In this document: positions 7,571 to 13,151 of the stretch, piece after piece
How the letters are laid out: every line of letters begins with the position of its first letter
Position numbering within the stretch: position 1 is the first letter of the stretch
NCBI GenBank assembly: GCA_041619575.1
Contig: JBFKDP010000083.1
Location: forward strand, 1-13,408
Source: Litorivivens sp041619575
GTDB lineage: Bacteria; Pseudomonadota; Gammaproteobacteria; Pseudomonadales; Spongiibacteraceae
DNA length: 13,408 bases
Direction of reading: 5' to 3'
Notes under the pieces: model-generated
Told to the model about the DNA's origin: nothing
What the model saw: only the letters and a program-made list of their open reading frames with translations
Databases searched by the model: none
Position numbers and translations under genes: made by a program

Positions 7571-8917
7571 TCAACCTGCCTTAGCGTTGGAGTTATCAGT
7601 GACCAGCTTGATACCTTCAGCGCCCGTCGTTGCCGGCTCCTCAGTTTTCTCGCTAACCCCAACATGAATATGCTTGCGCAAGCCGTTCAGCAAACGACTG
7701 AATAATGCCAGCAGGCGCTCGCTAGCACGTAAGCAGTATTCCAGTGCCATAAATGTCAGCGGTTGACTGGCACGCAACCAGTTGGCCAGCACACACAATT
7801 GAGCACTCAGAAACAGCGGTACAAGATATAAAAGACCGCTGGCAAGTCCGGCGCTGAACCCACCCCACTGGGCCGAACGCAAGGCCTTGTTCATGTCAGT
7901 CGCGATACCGTGCATTCCGCCCACACTCAACAATATGAGCATCACAGCGCAGAGCAATCCAAGGCGAACCCGCCAACGAAACCCCAGCTCGGAAATCCTG
8001 GGAAATATCATCGAGATACGAACGCAACAGGCAACCGCGGCGCCCAGAAGAAGAATGACAATGAGATACAAGGTCGGCCAGATAGCAGACCAGCTAGGCG
8101 CCATGACGGAGTGGGAAACCAGCACATCAACCAGACGCTGCTGTTCTACAAGCAGGTAAATGCTGAACCAGGCGCCCAAGGCCAGTAAAAGCGTCATTCC
8201 AAGGCCGGTCGACAGTCCGCTGAGCAAGCGTCGCCTGGCCGGGCGCTGATGCAGCACTTCCATGCGTGCGGAGGCTTTGGCAAGCGTCTGTTCGCCTGCT
8301 TTCAAAGCGCGCCCATATTCCTCTATCGCACCCAGGCGCTGCTTCAATTGCCGCCAGTAGCGTGCACTGGCAAGTAATGCGCGGCCACGTAGGGCTGCGG
8401 CCCAGCGAAACTCACGCATGGCCTCGGCATGATGAGACTCCGCAGCCTCGAGCATCGCTTCAAGAATTTTGGCGGTCGCCGGCTGGCTGTTACCACCGGG
8501 TAAGCCGCCGATGGCGTCTGCAGCAACCACCCACTCCGGCGCCTCGGGCTTTTCCATATGCGCAGCTTCAAGTTCGTGATAACCGCGCGCAATCAGCGCA
8601 TCAGAGTCACGGCAAACTGCCTCAACGATTTGCCAGCGTCGCGTCAGCAACTGCATGTAGTCGACCATGGCCAGCCGATAGCGGGTTGCCGCCAGATGTT
8701 CTGTAAATACGGAAAATGCCTTATCCGCGCGCTCCTGCCATAGCGCTACTCCCCGAATGCAGCGCTCACGCCAGCGATCCAGCACCGCCACGGCCGTACC
8801 CAGCATTTGCCAGCAGGCGCGGCGTATCTGCTGCCGCTGCCACACCGCCACTGTCATCAGTACACCGGCTACGAGGCTGACAAACCACCAGGGCAAGATA
8901 ATTCCGGTTTCCGTCAT
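7571..8917 (-). CDS. Uncharacterised multi-spanning membrane protein
   Basis: I do not recognise this 448-residue protein. Visible layout: one N-terminal membrane helix (about residues 8-28); a long cytoplasmic or periplasmic helical region (about 30-230) rich in Ala, Arg, Glu and Leu with probable coiled-coil stretches around 150-225; four membrane helices (about 232-256, 278-299, 316-334 and 353-379); and a polar tail of about 70 residues. There is no signal peptidase site, and no lipobox or catalytic motif stands out. The start ATG is the first codon after an AT-rich region and has only a weak GGGTG upstream. It stands alone on the minus strand, so neighbours do not suggest a role. A structural or mechanosensing envelope role is conceivable but unsupported. 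Confidence 0.8.
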   Translation of the reverse strand: MTETGIILPWWFVSLVAGVLMTVAVWQRQQIRRACWQMLGTAVAVLDRWRERCIRGVALWQERADKAFSVFTEHLAATRYRLAMVDYMQLLTRRWQIVEAVCRDSDALIARGYHELEAAHMEKPEAPEWVVAADAIGGLPGGNSQPATAKILEAMLEAAESHHAEAMREFRWAAALRGRALLASARYWRQLKQRLGAIEEYGRALKAGEQTLAKASARMEVLHQRPARRRLLSGLSTGLGMTLLLALGAWFSIYLLVEQQRLVDVLVSHSVMAPSWSAIWPTLYLIVILLLGAAVACCVRISMIFPRISELGFRWRVRLGLLCAVMLILLSVGGMHGIATDMNKALRSAQWGGFSAGLASGLLYLVPLFLSAQLCVLANWLRASQPLTFMALEYCLRASERLLALFSRLLNGLRKHIHVGVSEKTEEPATTGAEGIKLVTDNSNAKAG

Positions 8918-9214
8918 CTACACACCCAAAGCTAAAACAATCTTTTAGTAAACAATCACTTAGTGGCCTTACACAAGCCCAATCACAGCCAATAGGGGAT
9001 TGTACTTAGCGAACATTCCCATATTTATTCTCAACTAACTCATCTAATACCATAAAAAATATGGATATTTTTTTGACAAGTTGCTGTTTCTGCATTACAT
9101 ATATGACCATAGGCGATGATTATTCACAATCTTTTGCTGATAACGAATCGCCTTAGACGGTGTCGAAAATATCAAGAATGCAGCGCAGCGTTACTGACAA
9201 AGGCAATCCGGGCA
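8918..9214. other. AT-rich intergenic region between divergent genes
   Basis: This stretch of almost 300 bases separates the minus-strand membrane gene from the lysozyme-fold gene. It is much richer in A+T than the flanking genes, mainly between 8930 and 9110. It holds a small inverted repeat, CCATA (9050-9054) and TATGG (9060-9064) around an A5 loop, directly upstream of a promoter candidate at 9073-9101. No RNA gene is recognised. An ORF extension back to an ATG at 9116 exists but looks non-coding. Confidence 0.5.
9073..9101 (+). promoter_or_regulatory. Promoter candidate for the lysozyme-fold gene
   Basis: A perfect TTGACA at 9073-9078 is followed after 17 bases by TACATA at 9096-9101, a poor -10. 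TATATG at 9100-9105 matches better but at a spacing of 21. Transcription would begin near 9108, about 107 bases ahead of the preferred start codon. The inverted repeat CCATA/TATGG ending at 9064 lies just upstream and could be a regulator site. Confidence 0.45.
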
Positions 9215-9700
9215 ATGAAGATGAATGTATCGGAGCTTAGGGAACAGATCATAGGCCCCACGCTGAAATACCTCGGCATTAATTCTAACGCCGCAGAAGA
9301 GTTGCTGTTAGGCACCGCAGCCCTCGAATCAAAGCTCAATCCACTGTGTCAGGACGAAGGTGGACTGGGTATCTACCAGATCACGCCTGATCAGCACCGT
9401 CAGATCTGGGATGAGTATCTCGCATTCAAACCAGATCTGGCCAGCAAGGTTCGTGGCCTGGCCAGTCAACATCGCTTTCTCCAGGATCCAGACAAGGAAC
9501 TGAGCTGGAACCTGAGCTATGCAACCGCTATTGCTTGGCTCATCTATCAGCGTGAAGAAATTGTGTTGCCCAAAAACAGCGAGGCGCAGCACTTGGGGCA
9601 GCTGTGGCAAAAGTGCTTCGGCCGCAATCAGAGTCAGCGTAAAAATGAGCGGCGCTTTAATGGCTGGATCAGCAACTACCGCCGTAGTGTAGCGGCCTGA
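9215..9700 (+). CDS. Lysozyme-fold (SLT-like) protein without signal peptide
   Basis: The 161-residue product resembles phage-type lytic transglycosylases and virion lysozyme-like proteins. The pattern is a helix ending in GTAALES with a candidate catalytic glutamate E38, followed by GGLGIYQI (50-56), equivalent to the GxxQ of soluble lytic transglycosylases, then a W-rich helical half ending RRFNGWISNYRR. The enzymatic activity is inferred from this motif, not proven. No signal peptide is visible, so it would need a holin-like route or act inside the cell. I prefer the ATG at 9215, with AAGG about 11 bases upstream; ATG at 9221 is equally possible, and the ORF is open back to 9116, where the residues do not look like family sequence. 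It may be a domesticated phage gene; no other phage gene adjoins it. Confidence 0.7.
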   Translation: MKMNVSELREQIIGPTLKYLGINSNAAEELLLGTAALESKLNPLCQDEGGLGIYQITPDQHRQIWDEYLAFKPDLASKVRGLASQHRFLQDPDKELSWNLSYATAIAWLIYQREEIVLPKNSEAQHLGQLWQKCFGRNQSQRKNERRFNGWISNYRRSVAA

Positions 9701-9702
9701 CT

Positions 9703-10356
9703 TTACACTTTAGCCGCCCAGGCAGCCAATTCTGGCACATTCACTAGTTGAGCAAGATCTTCAGGTCGGTCAATATCAGGACACGCCTCCAACAATTCGC
9801 AAGGCCAGTTGATTTCTCGTAGGCGCGCAAGCGTTGCCTGCGCCACGTCCGGGCTACCCCAGCGAATGTCATCAAAAATACGGTCGTGATGCTCGCGCAG
9901 CAGCATCGCCACGTAGCCGCCATCAAGCGCAGGTACCAGCACAGCTTGCGAATGCATTGTTGCGGCCATTTTCTCAAGCACCGCCTTGTCAACAAAAGGA
10001 CAGTCAGCGCCTACCACAATCACCGCAGCATAGTCTCGCAAACCCTCCTCAACCGCATGACTCATACGAGCACCGAGATCCGCCCCGCACTGCCGCTTTA
10101 GCTGCCAACGGTAACGGGTCGAGAGCTCGTCAAAGTAATGGTGTGGCTCCGTCACATGAAGTTGCACGCTGTAGGCATTGTCTGGCAGGGCAGACAGCGA
10201 GCGAGTCATATAGGCAATCATATCCTTGTGCAGCTGCAAGCATTCCTGCTCACTAAGCCGGGGCATCATGCGGGTTTTCACCCGTCCGAGGAGCGGTGCT
10301 TTGGCAAACAGGCACACCAGAGTTCGGCCAGCAGAATCTTGTATAGCGTTTCTCAT
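9703..10356 (-). CDS. TIGR04282/DUF2064-family glycosyltransferase
   Basis: This 217-residue protein has a nucleotide-diphospho-sugar transferase-like fold. Recognisable signatures are FAKAPLLGRVKTRM (residues 17-30), GADCP (116-120, the probable metal and nucleotide site), ALDGGYVAM (143-151) and IRWGSPDV (164-171). The family is labelled arsenosugar biosynthesis glycosyltransferase in databases, but many members sit in genomes with no evident arsenic context, and the label is genomic inference. The gene begins immediately after the stop codon of the upstream glycosyltransferase (TAA directly followed by ATG), so the two are surely co-transcribed and probably translationally coupled. Its end is two bases from the end of the convergent lysozyme-fold gene. 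No arsenic methyltransferase or radical-SAM partner is visible in the window. Confidence 0.88.
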   Translation of the reverse strand: MRNAIQDSAGRTLVCLFAKAPLLGRVKTRMMPRLSEQECLQLHKDMIAYMTRSLSALPDNAYSVQLHVTEPHHYFDELSTRYRWQLKRQCGADLGARMSHAVEEGLRDYAAVIVVGADCPFVDKAVLEKMAATMHSQAVLVPALDGGYVAMLLREHHDRIFDDIRWGSPDVAQATLARLREINWPCELLEACPDIDRPEDLAQLVNVPELAAWAAKV

Positions 10357-11061
10357 TTATCGTCCATAGTACTGCCGGTGCAAACGCTCGGGAGCTACGC
10401 CCAAGACAAACTGCAGGCGCAGGGACCACATCAGCAGAATTGTGCGCAACACACCGTATTTGCGCCAGCGCCGACTGTCGGTTTCTACAGCGGTGCTCCA
10501 AATCCAGGGCCGCGCCAGACGTCGCAGGCGCTTACTCAATTCAACATCCTCCATCAAGGGAATCTCAGCGTAACCACCTATCTGGGTAAACGTGGCCCGA
10601 CGAACAAACAATGTCTGATCTCCGGTGGCCACCGCTGTCAAGCGACTCCGCCAATTCATAAATCGTTCGACCACGCGCAGCATGGGGCTTGAAGGGCTGA
10701 GTTTTACAGTAAAAAAGCCCCAGTCCGGCGCTGCTGTAGTCAATGCTGACAGATACTCGACAAAATCGACGGGTAGTGACGTATCCGCATGCAGGAATAT
10801 CAAATACTGACCCGTAGCAGTGGTGGCACCTGCATTCATTTGCAAAGCGCGGCCCGGCGCCGAGTGCATAAGTTGCGCGCCCAGTTCATTGGCTGCGCTC
10901 ACTGTTCCGTCAACACTGCCACCATCAACGACAATCAACTCAACATCACCCGGCAGACGGAGCAATTCAGCGGCTCTGGCCTTCAAGCGCGGTGCCTCGT
11001 TCAAAACGGGCATAATGATCGATGCTCTATAGCTCACAGACTCTTTCCTGCCAAGATTCAT
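10357..11061 (-). CDS. TIGR04283-family GT2 glycosyltransferase
   Basis: This 234-residue family 2 glycosyltransferase has a GT-A fold. Visible motifs are IIMPVLNE (15-22), ELIVVDGGSVDGT (41-53), GRALQMNAGA (70-79), the DXD-like HADT (91-94), TGDQ (146-149) and the acceptor-site pair E171-D172 in EDVELSKRLR. No multi-span membrane tail is present, although residues 204-222 are hydrophobic and may associate with the membrane. Families TIGR04283 and TIGR04282 commonly occur side by side, as here, which supports both calls. The true acceptor and donor are not known from sequence. The gene is the first of a two-gene unit transcribed away from the tRNA-Arg remnant; the shared upstream region is only 90 bases. 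Confidence 0.9.
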   Translation of the reverse strand: MNLGRKESVSYRASIIMPVLNEAPRLKARAAELLRLPGDVELIVVDGGSVDGTVSAANELGAQLMHSAPGRALQMNAGATTATGQYLIFLHADTSLPVDFVEYLSALTTAAPDWGFFTVKLSPSSPMLRVVERFMNWRSRLTAVATGDQTLFVRRATFTQIGGYAEIPLMEDVELSKRLRRLARPWIWSTAVETDSRRWRKYGVLRTILLMWSLRLQFVLGVAPERLHRQYYGR

Positions 11062-11108
11062 TCGCTACCGCCCGCTGTGACGCAATACCGCACTATCGCA
11101 AGCGAAGG

Positions 11109-11137
11109 TTGGTTTGCACCTGCGCACAAGCTAGAAT
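11109..11137 (+). promoter_or_regulatory. Promoter of the disrupted tRNA-Arg gene
   Basis: TTGGTT at 11109-11114 and TAGAAT at 11132-11137 are separated by 17 bases, followed by a G+C-rich discriminator, as is usual for stable-RNA promoters. Transcription would start near 11144, eight bases before the tRNA. Because the tRNA is interrupted, this promoter now points into the integrase gene of the element. Confidence 0.55.
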
Positions 11138-11151
11138 AGCCGCCTTTGCCT

Positions 11152-11191
11152 GCCCCGGTGGCACAGCTGGATAGCGCGGTCCCCTCCTAAG
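11152..11191 (+). tRNA. 5' half of tRNA-Arg(CCU), interrupted after the anticodon loop
   Basis: The 40 bases fit positions 1-39 or so of a tRNA: acceptor strand GCCCCGG (11152-11158), TG at positions 8-9, D arm GCAC/GCGC around AGCTGGATA, the 5' anticodon strand GTCCC (11179-11183), and the loop CTCCTAA (11184-11190) with anticodon CCT at 11186-11188. The D-arm sequence agrees with tRNA-Arg(CCU) genes of gammaproteobacteria as I remember them. After one further G the sequence stops matching: the expected GGGAC strand, T arm and 3' acceptor strand are absent here and I find none nearby. The gene is therefore disrupted at this junction, by the element that follows. A group I intron, known in some bacterial tRNA-Arg(CCU) genes, was considered but an integrase gene follows instead. 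Confidence 0.85.
11184..11191 (+). other. Left attachment-site junction (attL core) in the anticodon loop
   Basis: The recombination core probably lies in or beside the anticodon loop, CTCCTAAG, where tRNA identity ends and element DNA begins. Tyrosine integrases are known to use the anticodon loop as one of a few preferred sublocations within tRNA genes. The exact crossover and the length of the identity block cannot be fixed without the right end of the element. Confidence 0.65.
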
Positions 11192-11220
11192 CAGCACTCC
11201 CATACAGTAACTATTTGATT

Positions 11221-11226
11221 TATAAT
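11221..11226 (+). promoter_or_regulatory. Possible -10 box of the integrase promoter
   Basis: A perfect TATAAT sits in an AT-rich segment (11212-11233) about 110 bases before the int start codon. No convincing -35 hexamer is found at 16-18 bases upstream, so the promoter may be weak, dependent on a regulator, or not real. Confidence 0.35.
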
Positions 11227-11258
11227 TTAATCTGCTCAACGCCCCCTTTGAATTAAGC

Positions 11259-11317
11259 CACCAAATTTTCACCAACACCGGCTTTGGGGTCTTTACCAAT
11301 CACCAAAACGTCACCAA
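11259..11317 (+). repeat. CACCAA direct-repeat array, candidate integrase arm-type sites
   Basis: Exact CACCAA hexamers start at 11259, 11270, 11301 and 11312, with a partial copy ACCAA at 11295-11299. Within each pair the spacing is 11 bases, about one helical turn, and the two pairs are separated by roughly three turns (31 bases). The array lies between the tRNA junction and the integrase start. Clustered short direct repeats at this place are typical of arm-type binding sites for a tyrosine integrase or of excisionase sites. This function is inferred from position and pattern. Confidence 0.6.
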
Positions 11318-11335
11318 ATCAGGATAACAATAGCC

Positions 11336-12670
11336 GTGGCAATAAGGGACGAATACGAAATCCGACAGGGTCGAATCAAGCTGTATCGCCGTGATTCTGA
11401 AGGCGGTAAACACCAGTCAGACTCATGGTACTGCGCCCTCAAAATACCCGGTCAAAAAACGATCAGACGAAGCCTTCGAACCCCCTTTCAAAGTGAAGCA
11501 GAAAGCAAGGCTGAAGACCTGTGGTTTGAACTTTGTCAGCGCGCTGACCGGGGGCTATCCATTTCAACCAAGCGATTCGATCTTGTTGCCAAGGGGTTCC
11601 TTTCAGACTTTCAATCCAAAGTAGACCGCGAAGCCCAGCTACCCAAACAAAAGCAACAGTACAAACCACAGCTATTCAGAAACAAAAACCTAATCATCAC
11701 GAAATATTTGATCCCCTACTTTGAAGGCAAGAACCTTCAAGACATAACCGATCAAAATATAATCAACTATGAAAACTGGCGTAAACACTACTGGATAAGC
11801 GGGACAGGCTCACAAGTTGAACACATTGAATATAAAAGGAATGGCAGAACAGTCCGCCGCCCCAGAGTCCCAAGGGAAACGACAGAACCCAACTGGAATA
11901 CGATCAACAAAGAACTGACAACACTGCGCCAGATATTTGAATATGCCCGTCGATCCAACATTATCGAAGGTAGAGAAATCCCGGTCATACGGAACGTAAG
12001 GAAACCTCGAAACACAACCAGCAAAAAACCGGGAATGTCTGAAACGGAAGTAAAATACTTCCTACAATTCATGGTTGATCGCTATCACGCACAAAAGAAT
12101 GAAAAACATCAACGCAGCCACAAGCTACTAATTCACTATGTGAGCTGGCTGTGCCTTACAGGTATTCGGGTTTCCGAAGCAAAGAATTTAAGGATCAGTG
12201 ACTGCCGATTCTTTACTAAGGGTGGAAAATCCTTCCTGAAAGTTTACGTGTACGGAAAGGGGAAAAGCCGTGAATTGGTCGCACAGGAAGAAGCAGCCTC
12301 GCTATTGGAAAAACTAATCACCTTCCACAAAGAAAATGCACAGCTACACGGCTGGGAATATTCAAACAATCAACACATGTTCATGGATCAGTATGGAAGA
12401 CCTGTTGGAAGCTTCGCCCGAAGCCTCAACAATGCGTTAGAACTAGCGGGACTGCTATATGATTCCCACGGACAAAAGCGAACTGGCGGCACATTTCGAA
12501 AATACTACATCAGCCACGCCTTGCTAGTTGGAAAAATCAATTACTTCGAACTTGCCAAACAAACTGGCAACAGCGTGACCGTAATTGAAAAATATTATGC
12601 CGAAATAGACCCCACTGAACGCCCCGAAATGTTCATATTCGAAAACGCCTTATCGGGCGTCTATTCGTAA
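11336..12670 (+). CDS. int: Tyrosine recombinase / phage-type integrase
   Basis: This 444-residue site-specific recombinase would integrate and excise the element at the tRNA-Arg junction. An N-terminal arm-binding region (about 1-80) precedes a core-binding SAM-like domain (about 85-215) and the catalytic domain (about 232-430). Catalytic residues by motif: R278 in LTGIRVSEAKNLR, a lysine in YGKGK (306-310), R388 in GTFR, and nucleophile Y421 in VIEKYY. The usual histidine three residues before the second arginine is glycine (G385), and the usual His/Trp nine residues before the tyrosine is N412; substitutions at these positions occur in many phage integrases. The start is GTG, with AGGA at 11321-11324. 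The gene points into the element and has an A+T-richer codon use than the chromosomal genes. It is complete and appears intact. Confidence 0.92.
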   Translation: MAIRDEYEIRQGRIKLYRRDSEGGKHQSDSWYCALKIPGQKTIRRSLRTPFQSEAESKAEDLWFELCQRADRGLSISTKRFDLVAKGFLSDFQSKVDREAQLPKQKQQYKPQLFRNKNLIITKYLIPYFEGKNLQDITDQNIINYENWRKHYWISGTGSQVEHIEYKRNGRTVRRPRVPRETTEPNWNTINKELTTLRQIFEYARRSNIIEGREIPVIRNVRKPRNTTSKKPGMSETEVKYFLQFMVDRYHAQKNEKHQRSHKLLIHYVSWLCLTGIRVSEAKNLRISDCRFFTKGGKSFLKVYVYGKGKSRELVAQEEAASLLEKLITFHKENAQLHGWEYSNNQHMFMDQYGRPVGSFARSLNNALELAGLLYDSHGQKRTGGTFRKYYISHALLVGKINYFELAKQTGNSVTVIEKYYAEIDPTERPEMFIFENALSGVYS

Positions 12671-12684
12671 ATTTGCAAAGGTGG

Positions 12685-12861
12685 TTATCGGGCATTCCAG
12701 TACAGATAAAGCACTGGTGCAACGGCATATATTAATAATTTGGCTGGGAACGACAAACAACCCCATTCATCATCAGCACCGGTGAAATCCAAATAGTTGT
12801 TAATACATAGTGCTGAAACCGCGAACCACAATATGGCGGTGACCACAATCAAGTAGACCAT
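12685..12861 (-). CDS. Small two-helix membrane protein of the element
   Basis: A 58-residue ORF starts at an ATG whose minus-strand Shine-Dalgarno AAGGGGG lies about five bases upstream. The protein has a hydrophobic N-terminal helix (residues 2-20, starting MVYLIVVTAILWF), a short acidic loop (about 21-38, with DFTGADDEWG), and a second hydrophobic helix (about 41-55), ending YWNAR. No homologue comes to mind. Its ribosome binding site overlaps the end of the ORF at 12870-13151 (8 bases from that stop to the ATG), which implies co-transcription. Small membrane proteins of this shape occur in phage modules as holin-like, coat or superinfection-exclusion proteins, but nothing here selects one. 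It converges with int, 14 bases between stops. Confidence 0.7.
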   Translation of the reverse strand: MVYLIVVTAILWFAVSALCINNYLDFTGADDEWGCLSFPAKLLIYAVAPVLYLYWNAR

Positions 12862-12869
12862 ATACCCCC

Positions 12870-13151
12870 TTACAATCGACCAAAATCAAAAATCGTTTTT
12901 GCCAGCACCGCTTCTTTCCACTCCCGCTTTGATTCATCGTTATCGAAAATGGGAACAACGCCGGGAACTCCGGCATTGGTCATTAGTGCAATCAAATATT
13001 GGTCACCAGTAAGTCCAAGTAGGTCACTGGCTGATTTGAATAGGTCGATCATGTCCGGGCATAGCCCGGTAATGGTCAGGTACTTTCGTCGATGTCCCAC
13101 ATTTACCCCTGTTGTCAGTTCACGGTATATATCACGGATATACTGGCTCAC
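12870..13151 (-). CDS. Hypothetical protein of the element
   Basis: The ORF encodes 93 residues from a GTG at 13151 and I do not recognise it. It is soluble, with mixed helix and strand character, and contains KYLTITGLCPDMIDLF followed by a hydrophobic segment around GLTGDQYLIALMTNAG; no known motif stands out. The GTG overlaps the stop of the upstream minus-strand ORF by four bases (GTGA), typical of translational coupling. However, its frame remains open for 27 codons further upstream (to 13232) and those codons look coding, so the true protein may start earlier or be the C-terminal part of a longer product split by a frameshift. It is followed within nine bases by the small membrane protein gene. 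Confidence 0.6.
   Translation of the reverse strand: MSQYIRDIYRELTTGVNVGHRRKYLTITGLCPDMIDLFKSASDLLGLTGDQYLIALMTNAGVPGVVPIFDNDESKREWKEAVLAKTIFDFGRL

Noticed and set aside
10138..10692. A 184-residue plus-strand ORF opposite the two glycosyltransferases.
   Set aside because: Antisense to two well-supported genes, with no motif and unlikely composition.
11152..11340. A group I intron within tRNA-Arg(CCU), as known in some other bacteria.
   Set aside because: No 3' half of the tRNA is found within a plausible intron length, no group I core elements are evident, and a tyrosine integrase gene follows immediately.
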